Shown piece by piece: positions 1 through 7,663 of a stretch of 64,000 nucleotides of DNA. Under the pieces are notes generated by a model. It was not told the origin of the DNA. It saw only the letters and a list, made by a program, of their open reading frames with translations, and searched no databases. Positions within the stretch are counted from its first letter, which is position 1; every line of letters starts with the position of its first letter. The stretch is from Blautia sp. An81 (GTDB lineage Bacteria > Bacillota > Clostridia > Lachnospirales > Lachnospiraceae), in assembly GCF_002161285.1 (NCBI RefSeq), contig NZ_NFHH01000002.1, positions 62,001 through 126,000 of the forward strand. The letters are read 5' to 3'. The position numbers and the translations under genes are program-made.

Positions 1-1209
1 GCTTATCATATTCCTCAGAGATGGAGTATTGCTCACCTGTATCAGGCTATGCTGAACAAAGAAGAGCATGTAAAGGATATTACCTTTATGACCACTCTGG
101 AAGGGTATGTGCACTGGAAACTTACTGGAGAGAAGGTTCTGGGAGTAGGAGAAGCTTCTGGTATGTTCCCGGTAGATATGAATATTAAGAATTATGATCA
201 GAAGAGAATGGAGCAGTTTGAGAATCTGGCCGCTCCTTACGGATATCCATGGAAGCTCCATGAAATCCTGCCGAAAGTCCTTCTGGCAGGAGAAGAGGCA
301 GGCCGCCTTACAGAAGAAGGAGCAAAACTTCTGGATACCACCGGAAAACTGGAAGCAGGAGTTCCTTTCTGTCCTCCGGAAGGAGATGCAGGAACAGGAA
401 TGGTAGCTACTAACAGTGTAGCCCAGAGAACAGGAAACGTATCTGCTGGAACCTCTGTATTCTCCATGGTAGTTCTGGAAAAAGAGCTGTCTAAGGTTTA
501 TCCGGAAATTGACCTGGTAACTACACCTACAGGAAATCTGGTAGCTATGGTACACTGCAATAACTGTACTTCAGACTTAAATGCCTGGGTGGGAATCTTC
601 AGAGAATTTTCAGAAGCCATGGGCATTCAGGTGGACATGAACCAGCTTTTCGGCACTCTTTACAGAAAGGCTATGGAAGGGGAGGCAGACTGCGGCGGAC
701 TGCTGGCTTACAACTATTTCTCCGGAGAGCATATCACCGGATTTGAAGAGGGACGTCCTCTCTTTGTCCGCACACCGGAGAGCAGATTCAATCTGGCAAA
801 CTTTATGAGAGTAAATCTGTTCACTTCTCTGGGCGCTTTAAAGACTGGTATGGATATCCTTCTGAAGGAAGAAGGCGTGAAGCTGGACAAGATCCTGGGA
901 CATGGAGGTCTGTTCAAGACCAAAGGCGTAGGACAGAATATCCTGGCTGCAGCTATTGATACTCCTGTAACTGTTATGGAGACAGCAGGAGAAGGCGGCG
1001 CCTGGGGTATTGCGGTACTGGCTTCCTATCTGATCAATAAAGAAGAAGGAGAGACTCTGGAAGAGTATCTGGATAATAAAGTCTTTGCTGGACAGGAAGG
1101 CGTTGAAGTACAGCCGGATGAGAATGATGTCAAAGGCTTTGATGAATTTATGGTAAGATACAAAGAAGGTCTGGCCATTGAGCGGGCAGCAGTAGACCAT
1201 CTGAAATAA
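1..1209 (+). CDS. FGGY-family carbohydrate kinase, 5' truncated by the window edge
   Basis: C-terminal ~402 residues of a sugar kinase that phosphorylates a pentose/hexose or related polyol with ATP in the cytoplasm. The reading frame is open from base 1, so the true start lies upstream; FGGY kinases usually have about 500 residues, so roughly 100-130 are missing. Family signs are [14 protein letters not shown] near the cut end, the GDAGTGM segment followed by NVSAGTSVF, and the C-terminal glycine-rich [10 protein letters not shown] stretch of the actin-like ATPase fold. The substrate (xylulose, ribulose, rhamnulose or other) cannot be decided without the N-terminal half. It is followed by a palindromic repeat element and an esterase gene on the same strand. 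Confidence 0.85.
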   Translation, partial: AYHIPQRWSIAHLYQAMLNKEEHVKDITFMTTLEGYVHWKLTGEKVLGVGEASGMFPVDMNIKNYDQKRMEQFENLAAPYGYPWKLHEILPKVLLAGEEAGRLTEEGAKLLDTTGKLEAGVPFCPPEGDAGTGMVATNSVAQRTGNVSAGTSVFSMVVLEKELSKVYPEIDLVTTPTGNLVAMVHCNNCTSDLNAWVGIFREFSEAMGIQVDMNQLFGTLYRKAMEGEADCGGLLAYNYFSGEHITGFEEGRPLFVRTPESRFNLANFMRVNLFTSLGALKTGMDILLKEEGVKLDKILGHGGLFKTKGVGQNILAAAIDTPVTVMETAGEGGAWGIAVLASYLINKEEGETLEEYLDNKVFAGQEGVEVQPDENDVKGFDEFMVRYKEGLAIERAAVDHLK

Positions 1210-1225
1210 AAGATAAACTGCAGGA

Positions 1226-1382
1226 CCAGGGGGCTGCTGCATTAAGCGTATATCAGGAATATTTATACATTTTATGCGAATTTGTCGAGTATGGCTTTGA
1301 GACCATAGGCTCAAAGCAACGCAGACTGAGCAATAAAATGTATAAATATTCTCGATTTTATCTTAATGCAGCGGTCCCCTGG
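1226..1382. repeat. TTAA-flanked palindromic element, copy 1
   Basis: Outer arms 1226-1245 and 1363-1382 pair over all 20 positions with only two G-U wobbles, and each inner end is TTAA. The 117 bp between the two TTAA tetranucleotides is itself a palindrome (core 1257-1351) containing ATTTTATGCGAATTTGTCGAG-like and GAGCAATAAAATGT motifs found again near 26.9, 54.1 and 56.4 kb. Removing the inner segment leaves a simple hairpin with TTAA in the loop between the kinase and the esterase. No open reading frame or transposase is inside. Its role is unknown; a non-autonomous mobile hairpin element is the best guess. Confidence 0.8.
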
Positions 1383-1402
1383 ACTGATATGGGAGGAAGA
1401 CT

Positions 1403-2473
1403 ATGAATATAGAGAAGATCGTACTTAATGAGGAAAGAAATGTGACCCTTACTGCCTATATCCAAGAGACAGAGGGAAGGTTTGACTATATTGAGAAGCG
1501 TCCGGGAATGCTGATCATTCCGGGAGGGGGCTATCAGTACTGCTCTGAACGGGAAGCGGACCCGCCTGCCATGGCTTTTCTGAAAGCCGGGTTTCAGGTA
1601 TTTATTCTCCAATACTCCATAGGCAAAGACGCCGCATGGCCAAATCCTCTGAATGACTATGAGGCAGCTATGGAGCTGATACAGTCAAAAGAGGGAGAGT
1701 GGAAGGTATACAAAGATAAGATTGCTGTTTTAGGCTTTTCTGCAGGAGGACATCTGGCGGCCTGTGGGGCCACGATGGCAGAACACAGGCCTGCAGCGGC
1801 TGTGCTGGGATATGCGGTAACCCTGGGAGACATGGTGAAAAACTGCGAAGAGACAGCTCCCGATGTGGTATCGGCGGTAGACAGACATACCTGTCCCTGC
1901 TTTGTTTTTGCCACCAGGGATGACAGCGTAGTCCCCATAGAAAACTCTCTGGAATTTGTAACCGCTCTGGCCAAAAACGGGGTTTCCTTTGAAACTCATA
2001 TATACGCCTACGGACCTCACGGATTTTCCACAGGGGATACTTCCGTTCAATATAAAGATTCCCATCTGTGCAGCCGGGCGCCCCGGTGGACGGAAGACAG
2101 TATTGCATGGCTGAGGGATGTGCTGGGAGACTTTGGAGAGAAGACCATGACAGCCCCTGTCTGCCCAAAACATGTGACAGGAGACTATGACGACTACCTT
2201 TCTCTGGAATGTACCCTGGGCTATCTGCGGCATTGTGAAAAAGCCGCCCCTGTGATGGAGCCTTTCCTGAAATGGCTGGAAGAAAACCGGCAGCAGGTGG
2301 CAGACCACATAGGACCTGCCGCAGGAGAGATCACCAGAAGAGAAGGCATAGAGGGATTCTGGCTGATGACAGATAAACGCACCCTCCGGGAAATCCTGGG
2401 AAATACAGACCTGTCTTTGGAAGAGCAGGAAAGTTTGAGAAAAGGGCTGGAAAAAATTGAAAATTGCCCTTAA
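1403..2473 (+). CDS. Alpha/beta-hydrolase esterase with C-terminal helical domain
   Basis: 356-residue serine hydrolase resembling acetyl-xylan/feruloyl esterases that remove acyl groups from plant oligosaccharides. The oxyanion-hole motif PGGGY is near residue 34, the nucleophile elbow GFSAGG near 112, the acid in RDDSVVP near 173 and the histidine in GPHGFS near 205. No signal peptide is seen, so it should act in the cytoplasm. Start is ATG 1403 after GGGAGGA. About 100 residues beyond the hydrolase fold form a helical tail (TLGYL..., RTLREILG...) that resembles the tail of the GH3 enzyme encoded at 3821. Substrate is inferred only from the neighbouring glycan genes. Confidence 0.8.
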   Translation: MNIEKIVLNEERNVTLTAYIQETEGRFDYIEKRPGMLIIPGGGYQYCSEREADPPAMAFLKAGFQVFILQYSIGKDAAWPNPLNDYEAAMELIQSKEGEWKVYKDKIAVLGFSAGGHLAACGATMAEHRPAAAVLGYAVTLGDMVKNCEETAPDVVSAVDRHTCPCFVFATRDDSVVPIENSLEFVTALAKNGVSFETHIYAYGPHGFSTGDTSVQYKDSHLCSRAPRWTEDSIAWLRDVLGDFGEKTMTAPVCPKHVTGDYDDYLSLECTLGYLRHCEKAAPVMEPFLKWLEENRQQVADHIGPAAGEITRREGIEGFWLMTDKRTLREILGNTDLSLEEQESLRKGLEKIENCP

Positions 2474-2536
2474 GGAAATATTGAGATTGTCCCGGCGCAT
2501 CTGGGAAGGCGAGTTTTTTGGTAGTAAGCTATAAGG

Positions 2537-2748
2537 TACGGTGGCAGATTCAGAAAGCGGATTTATAACCGTAGGGCCTCGGCTGAAAGTACGGTTGCAG
2601 ATTTGAAAAGTCGTTTTATAACCGTAAGAAACCGGCTAAAGATACGGTTGTAGACCCAGAAAATCGATTTATAACCGTAGGATCTTGCCTGAAAGTACGG
2701 TTGTAGATCCAAAAAGTCCCTTTATAACTGTAAGGAGCTACTTAAACT
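2537..2748. repeat. Tandem array 1: four 53-bp hairpin units
   Basis: Units begin with TACGG at 2537, 2590, 2643 and 2696, an exact 53-bp period. Each unit holds a 38-nt module with arms TACGGTT and AACCGTA, a variable loop ending in TTTAT, then a 15-nt spacer. Arms are nearly constant (one G-U type change in unit 4, one mismatch in unit 1) while loops and spacers drift. The array fills the gap between two convergent genes. No cas genes are near and the units are not identical, so it is not CRISPR. A second array with the same geometry lies at 6246-6563. Confidence 0.9.
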
Positions 2749-2801
2749 GCACGGATTAAAAATTATCAGGTCTATTATGGACTGTAAATTGTAGACTGCC
2801 C

Positions 2802-3551
2802 TCAACTCTGAGACTTCCGGTACCTGCCGGGAGTCTTTCCTGTATATTCCCGGAATACCTTAATGAAATGGCTTTCGCTGGAAAAGCACAGGGCAGCGCT
2901 GATTTCAGACAGAGGATAATCTGTGTACAGAAGCATGGACTTGGCAGTTTCCAGCCGCTCTTTCTGCACATAAGAAAGTGGACTCATTCCCGTCTCTTCC
3001 TTGAAGAGATGAGAAAGCCTTCCGCTGCTCAACCCGGAGGCGTCCGCTAACTGCTCCAGGGAAATTTTCTCCTGGATATGGCTGTGGATGTAGTGAATGG
3101 TGCTGCGGATGGCCTTGGAGTAGGGCGGTGATTCCTGCTTATGCTTCACGGCGCTGACAAAGTCTTTCAGAGCCCGGTTTCTAAGGCCTTCTATCTGAGA
3201 AAGGGAGGTACATTCCTCAGAGGTCTGGATATAACTGTCGCTCATGGCGTAGGCCAGATCTTCAGGGACTCCTCCGTCCATAGCAGCTCTGGTGATCTGG
3301 GTGATAAAAGAGATAAAAATAATCTGTTCCTGGCGCAGAGGATTGGTACTAAGCTTTCCGGCCTGGCCGGTCTTATTTAAATTTTCCACGCATTTTCTGG
3401 CCAGGACAAGGTTTCCCATACGCACTGCTTCCAGCATGTCTTTTTCATAACGGTAGGGCGTATGGGGAACAAAAGATTCCCTGGATGCCAGGAGGATCTG
3501 CCGTGTTTTTTTGTCTAAAAAATTAAAATTATCTTTCTCAAAAATACTCAT
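2802..3551 (-). CDS. AraC-family transcriptional regulator
   Basis: DNA-binding regulator of about 249 residues. The C-terminal ~100 residues carry two helix-turn-helix motifs typical of AraC proteins (ISLEQLADASGLSSGRLSHLF, then YPLSEISAALCFSSESHFIK and the ending GKTPGRYRK). The N-terminal ~140 residues are a helical sensor domain with no recognised cupin motif. I chose ATG 3551, preceded by GGGAGAAAG, over an upstream start at 3620 that would add 23 residues without a clear ribosome binding site. It is divergent from the GH3 beta-glucosidase gene at 3821, so it probably controls that gene and perhaps the whole glycan locus. Inducer unknown. Confidence 0.85.
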   Translation of the reverse strand: MSIFEKDNFNFLDKKTRQILLASRESFVPHTPYRYEKDMLEAVRMGNLVLARKCVENLNKTGQAGKLSTNPLRQEQIIFISFITQITRAAMDGGVPEDLAYAMSDSYIQTSEECTSLSQIEGLRNRALKDFVSAVKHKQESPPYSKAIRSTIHYIHSHIQEKISLEQLADASGLSSGRLSHLFKEETGMSPLSYVQKERLETAKSMLLYTDYPLSEISAALCFSSESHFIKVFREYTGKTPGRYRKSQS

Positions 3552-3640
3552 AATCTTTCTCCCAGAATGATTTTTCATAGAACTTTTATCAGATAGATAC
3601 CCGATTCCGGTGATTCCCAACTTTGAACTGCTGTAGCAGG

Positions 3641-3669
3641 AAGCCCCCCTGCTTTATCTCCAGGGGCTT
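3641..3669. other. Short GC hairpin in the AraC/GH3 divergent region
   Basis: AAGCCCC pairs with GGGGCTT around a loop that can extend by CTG/CAG. It lies between divergently transcribed genes, so it could shape either leader or act as an operator. No clear T-tract on either strand, hence not called a terminator. Confidence 0.4.
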
Positions 3670-3820
3670 TCGGGTTTTGCATATTTAGGTAATCGTATCA
3701 TTTATAGGATACCAGAAAAAATGCAGCATTTAAATAATAAAAACAGCAAAAACATGATATTTTTTTGCGGGGATTTGTGATAGCTTTAAGCCATAAAGAC
3801 ATTGCAAAGGAGCGATAGAA

Positions 3821-6109
3821 ATGAAACGTGATGTAAAAGGGATTATCAGGGAAATGACCCTGGAAGAAAAGGCCGGTATGTGCTCTGGAAAGGACTTCTG
3901 GCATTTAAAAGGAGTAGAGAGACTGGGAATTCCGGAAGTGATGGTCAGCGACGGACCTCACGGATTGAGAAAACAGGCGGCAGAGGCTGACCACCTGGGA
4001 CTGAATGAAAGTATCAAGGCCGTGTGCTTCCCTACTGCCTGTGCTACAGCATGCTCATTTGACAGAGATCTGCTGGAGGAAATGGGAGAGAGAATCGGTG
4101 ATGAATGCCAGGCTGAGGACCTGTCTGTAATTCTGGGACCTGCAGTGAATATTAAACGTTCACCTCTCTGCGGAAGAAACTTTGAGTATTTTTCAGAAGA
4201 CCCATACCTGGCTTCTCAGATGGCTGCAGCTCACATTAAGGGCGTACAGTCTAAAAATGTGGGAACTTCTATTAAGCATTTTGCAGCAAATAATCAGGAA
4301 CACAGGAGAATGTCCTGTTCTTCAGAAGTAGATGAAAGAACTTTAAGAGAAATCTATCTGGCTGCTTTTGAAACTGCCATCAAAGAAGGAAAGCCGGATA
4401 CGGTTATGTGTTCTTATAACCGGATCAATGGAGAGTTTGCTTCAGAAAACCACTGGCTTCTTACAGAAGTTCTGAGAGATGAATGGGGCTTTGATGGTTA
4501 TGTAATGTCCGACTGGGGGGCAGTGAATGACCGTGTAAAAGGCTTAAAAGCAGGACTTGAACTGGAAATGCCTGCAAGCGGCGGCACTACAGATAAAGAA
4601 ATCGTAGAAGCTGTAAAGAATGGAGAGCTGGATGAAGCTGTTTTGGACAGAGCTGTAGAAAGAATCCTGAACATTGTCTTCAAGTTTGCAGATAACCGTC
4701 AGGAAGGTAAATTTGACAAAGAGGAAGACCACAAGCTGGCTGCGAAGATAGAGGCAGAGTCTATGGTACTTCTGAAAAATGAGGGGGTACTTCCTCTTCC
4801 AACCCAGGGAAAGAAGATCGCTTTTATCGGAAAATTCGCAGAGGCTCCCAGATTCCAGGGCGGAGGAAGCTCTCACATCAATTCCTTCAAGATCACCGGC
4901 GCTCTGGAAGCTGCAAAAGAGGTGGCCCAGGTTACTTATGCTCAGGGCTATGACATTAAAGAAGACGTTATTGACCAGGATATGCTGAATCAGGCGGTAG
5001 AGACTGCAAAAGAAGCAGATGTGGCAGTTATCTTTGCGGGACTTCCCGATGCCTTTGAGTCGGAAGGATATGACAGAAGCCACATGAGAATGCCGGAATG
5101 CCAGAATACCCTGATTTCTGAAATCGCAAAGGTACAGGAAAATGTAGTAGTTGTTCTTCACAATGGTTCTCCAGTGGAAATGCCCTGGGCAGATGAGGTA
5201 AAGGGAATCCTGGAAGCTTATCTGGGAGGACAGGCTGTAGGCCAGGCAGAAGTAGATGTACTTTTCGGAAAGGCAAATCCATGTGGAAAACTGGCAGAGA
5301 CAATTCCTTACAAACTTGCCGATAATCCATCTTATCTGAACTTCCCGGGAGATGGTCAGACAGTAGCGTATAATGAAGGGGTATTTGTAGGATACCGCTA
5401 TTATGATACAAAAGAAATGCCAGTACGCTATCCCTTTGGATACGGCCTCAGCTATACGACTTTTGAATACAGCGACCTTCAGCTTTCAGCAGATAAGATT
5501 AAAGATACAGATACCTTAAAGGTTACCCTGAAAGTAAAGAATACAGGAGACAGAGCCGGAAAAGAAATCGTACAGCTTTATGTGGCAGACAAGACCGGAG
5601 CTGCCTGCCGTCCGGTGAAAGAACTGAAAAACTTTGTAAAGGTAGAGCTTCAGCCTCAGGAAGAGAAGACTGTGGAAATGGAGCTGGATAAGAGAAGCTT
5701 TGCATGGTACAATACCCAGATCCATGACTGGTATGCAGCTTCCGGAGAATATGAAATCCTGGCAGCAGCTTCCTCCAGAGACATCCGCTTAAAGAAAACT
5801 GTATATGTAGAAAGCACTACAGAACTGCCTATCCATGTACACATGAATACAACTATCGGAGAACTTCTGGAAAATCCAAGGACAAAAGCTGTAATTGAGG
5901 GAATGACAGACAGTCTTATCCAGCATATGGGCGGCTCTTCAGGCGATGAAGAGGAAGAAAGCGCAGCTTCTGAAGCAATCAGCAAGGAGATGTCCCTGAA
6001 GATGATGGAGAATTCTCCTCTCAGAACTCTGAGAAGCTTTATGGGAATGAGTACCGGAGAAATTCAGGAACTGATCGTGAAGCTGCAGGCAGCGGCAGAT
6101 AACAAATAA
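3821..6109 (+). CDS. Glycoside hydrolase family 3 beta-glucosidase
   Basis: 762-residue GH3 enzyme that should release terminal beta-glucosyl (or beta-xylosyl) units from oligosaccharides in the cytoplasm; no signal peptide is present. The N-terminal barrel contains [11 protein letters not shown] and the nucleophile motif VMSDWGAV (Asp231). The second domain holds ESEGYDR, whose Glu (about 415) is the likely acid/base. A fibronectin-III-like domain ([15 protein letters not shown]...) lies near 570-640. A further ~95 residues with TTIGELL and LRTLRSFMG motifs form a helical tail shared with the esterase at 1403. ATG 3821 follows AAAGGAG. The gene is divergent from the AraC regulator and ends before tandem array 2. 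Confidence 0.92.
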   Translation: MKRDVKGIIREMTLEEKAGMCSGKDFWHLKGVERLGIPEVMVSDGPHGLRKQAAEADHLGLNESIKAVCFPTACATACSFDRDLLEEMGERIGDECQAEDLSVILGPAVNIKRSPLCGRNFEYFSEDPYLASQMAAAHIKGVQSKNVGTSIKHFAANNQEHRRMSCSSEVDERTLREIYLAAFETAIKEGKPDTVMCSYNRINGEFASENHWLLTEVLRDEWGFDGYVMSDWGAVNDRVKGLKAGLELEMPASGGTTDKEIVEAVKNGELDEAVLDRAVERILNIVFKFADNRQEGKFDKEEDHKLAAKIEAESMVLLKNEGVLPLPTQGKKIAFIGKFAEAPRFQGGGSSHINSFKITGALEAAKEVAQVTYAQGYDIKEDVIDQDMLNQAVETAKEADVAVIFAGLPDAFESEGYDRSHMRMPECQNTLISEIAKVQENVVVVLHNGSPVEMPWADEVKGILEAYLGGQAVGQAEVDVLFGKANPCGKLAETIPYKLADNPSYLNFPGDGQTVAYNEGVFVGYRYYDTKEMPVRYPFGYGLSYTTFEYSDLQLSADKIKDTDTLKVTLKVKNTGDRAGKEIVQLYVADKTGAACRPVKELKNFVKVELQPQEEKTVEMELDKRSFAWYNTQIHDWYAASGEYEILAAASSRDIRLKKTVYVESTTELPIHVHMNTTIGELLENPRTKAVIEGMTDSLIQHMGGSSGDEEEESAASEAISKEMSLKMMENSPLRTLRSFMGMSTGEIQELIVKLQAAADNK

Positions 6110-6190
6110 CATTTTATATGGCAGAGGAATATATGCCCCGAGCCTGTCAAGCAAATGCTATTTTGGCTCCTGAAGAATAAAAAGAAAGAA

Positions 6191-6236
6191 TCCCTTAGTC
6201 GAAGGCTTGTCTTTATACAGTCCGACTAAGGGAGTT
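6191..6236 (+). terminator. Hairpin terminator downstream of the GH3 gene
   Basis: TCCCTTAGTCG (6191-6201) pairs perfectly with CGACTAAGGGA (6223-6233) across a 21-nt loop, followed by a short GTTTC tail. The weak T-tract lowers confidence. Confidence 0.55.
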
Positions 6237-6245
6237 TCTGGTCTC

Positions 6246-6563
6246 TACGGCCCGAAATGAAGGAATCGGGGCTTGGGAGGTAGAAAAGTAGGTGTCCCTG
6301 CGGCCCAGAATGAGGAAATCGGGAGCTGGTAGGTAGAAAAGGTCATGCCTCTGCGGCTCGAAATGAGGAAATCGAGACCTGGGCGGTAGAAAAGTAGGTG
6401 TCCCTGCGGCCCAGAATGAGGAAATCGGGCCCTGGGAGGTAGAAAAGCCTGTATCCCTGCGGCCCAGAATAAGGAAATCGGTCCCTAGGCGGTAGAAAGG
6501 CCCATGTCCCTGTGGCCCAGAATAAGAAAATCAAGATATGAGCGGTAGTAATGTAGTCAAGAG
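6246..6563. repeat. Tandem array 2: six 53-bp hairpin units
   Basis: The T(A/G/T)(C/T)GG-type unit starts fall at 6246, 6299, 6352, 6405, 6458 and 6511, exactly 53 bp apart. Each unit has a 38-nt module with arms CTRCGGCCC...GGG(A/C)GGTAG, pairing except for a central purine mismatch, then about 15 nt of spacer rich in AGAAAAG. A loop motif AGAATGAGGAAATCGGG recurs. The array lies between the convergent GH3 and esterase genes. Sequence differs from array 1 at 2537, but period, module length and the TACGG...GTAG frame are the same. Confidence 0.9.
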
Positions 6564-6597
6564 AAAGGAATCCCCTATATCGCCGACAGTTTAAAAG

Positions 6598-6660
6598 AAT
6601 CCCCCCAGGATCTCTGCTTATTTATACCAGCAAGAGGCCTCCGAGGGGATTTTCTTTTTT
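6598..6660. terminator. Terminator between convergent GH3 and esterase genes
   Basis: AATCCCC at 6598 pairs with GGGGATT at 6645-6651, with further pairing inside (TCTCTGCT/AGCAAGAG), followed on the plus strand by TTCTTTTTT. On the minus strand the hairpin is followed by TTCTTTTAAA, so it may work in both directions and also end the esterase transcript. Confidence 0.75.
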
Positions 6661-6698
6661 ATACGATCTTAGAACTTTGGCTTTTCCAATTTTTCTGT

Positions 6699-7586
6699 TC
6701 AGCAGAAACTCAGAAAGAACGCGCACTCTTCGTCATTGCATTTCTTTGCATCTTCTGATTTCATATTGCAGTGAAATACATGAGGAAGGAGGTTGTCTTT
6801 ATTTCCATAAAAGTGATACTGAAAGGGCACGCTGCACCGGGTCAGGGCAGAGGCCATCAGGAGTGTGGGCTCTTTTAAGAAATCCCCTGTGGCTGTCATA
6901 AGAAAGACTGGAGGGAAGTCTTCTGTTACATGGGAAACCACGTTGAGAAGTTCCAGCTCTTCTTTGGTACCCTTCTGAGGAAGGTAGTCAGCCATCAGCG
7001 CCAGGGTCTGTTCATTTGGAGAGATCTGCTCTGCGTCTACCACATAGGCGCCGCAGTTGAGGGCCACCGCCTGAGGAGCGAAGCCCTGGGGAGTCTGGAA
7101 ACTGTATTTCCGGGCATATTCTTTGTTGGTGCATATTGCACAGTAGAGGCCAAGGATATTTCCTCCTGCAGAATCTCCTACTCCAAAAATATGACGGGTA
7201 TCAAAATCATATTCTTCCTGATGGGCAAATACCCAGGAGAAGGCCAGGTTTGTGTCTTCTAAAGGAGCCGGATATTTAAACTCCGGTGCGAGGCGGTAGG
7301 TGAAGTTTACAACTGCAAATCCTCTTTGGGCCAGGCTCATGCAGTAATACTGATATCGCTCCTTATCTCCATATACCCAGCCGCCGCCGTGGACACTGAC
7401 AATGACAGGGAGCTTTTCCCCGGCTCTGTCCTTTGGCCGGTAAACGTCCAGTACCTGCCATTTGGGGTCAGAACCATAGAGAATATCGTCATACCGAATC
7501 ACATCTTCAGGGGTTGTCAATCCGGCGTCCCGGATATCATCTCCTTCTTTAAAACTTTTCCGAATAAAATCACTTACTGCTGACAT
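6699..7586 (-). CDS. Alpha/beta-hydrolase (hormone-sensitive-lipase-like esterase)
   Basis: 295-residue carboxylesterase. HGGGW (residues 66-70) is the oxyanion-hole motif of the hormone-sensitive lipase family, GDSAGG places the nucleophile at Ser139, and an acidic residue in ATGDFL plus a histidine in the LLPHVFH stretch can complete the triad. No signal peptide, so a cytoplasmic role such as deacetylating imported oligosaccharides fits. It is the last gene of the minus-strand run GH94 - GH2 - esterase, separated from the GH2 gene by 77 bp containing a hairpin. ATG 7586 follows GAGGAAGGGATGGAGA. The actual acyl substrate is not visible. Confidence 0.82.
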   Translation of the reverse strand: MSAVSDFIRKSFKEGDDIRDAGLTTPEDVIRYDDILYGSDPKWQVLDVYRPKDRAGEKLPVIVSVHGGGWVYGDKERYQYYCMSLAQRGFAVVNFTYRLAPEFKYPAPLEDTNLAFSWVFAHQEEYDFDTRHIFGVGDSAGGNILGLYCAICTNKEYARKYSFQTPQGFAPQAVALNCGAYVVDAEQISPNEQTLALMADYLPQKGTKEELELLNVVSHVTEDFPPVFLMTATGDFLKEPTLLMASALTRCSVPFQYHFYGNKDNLLPHVFHCNMKSEDAKKCNDEECAFFLSFC

Positions 7587-7617
7587 TTCTCCATCCCTTC
7601 CTCTCTGAAAATCTTAA

Positions 7618-7650
7618 TGTTCCGAGAAGCCTATGGACCTCTCGGAACAT
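7618..7650 (-). other. Hairpin between GH2 and esterase genes
   Basis: ATGTTCCGAGA and TCTCGGAACAT form an 11-bp perfect stem with an 11-nt loop. There is no good T-tract after it on the minus strand, so it may be an RNA-processing or partial-termination site that sets the relative level of the downstream esterase. Confidence 0.55.
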
Positions 7651-7663
7651 CGCTTTTATACTC

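Noticed and set aside
838-1314. 158-residue minus-strand frame overlapping the FGGY gene and element copy 1
   Set aside because: Overlaps a clear coding gene and reads through the palindrome; no start signal.
2537-2748. CRISPR array
   Set aside because: Units are palindromic and degenerate, spacers drift from the same sequence, and no cas genes are near; array 2 at 6246-6563 was rejected for the same reasons.
3641-3669. Transcription terminator in the AraC/GH3 gap
   Set aside because: No T-tract on either strand and the position is upstream of both genes; listed only as a hairpin.
6343-6534. 63-residue minus-strand open frame with repeated FLILGRR-like units
   Set aside because: It is only the translation of the 53-bp tandem repeats; no ribosome binding site.
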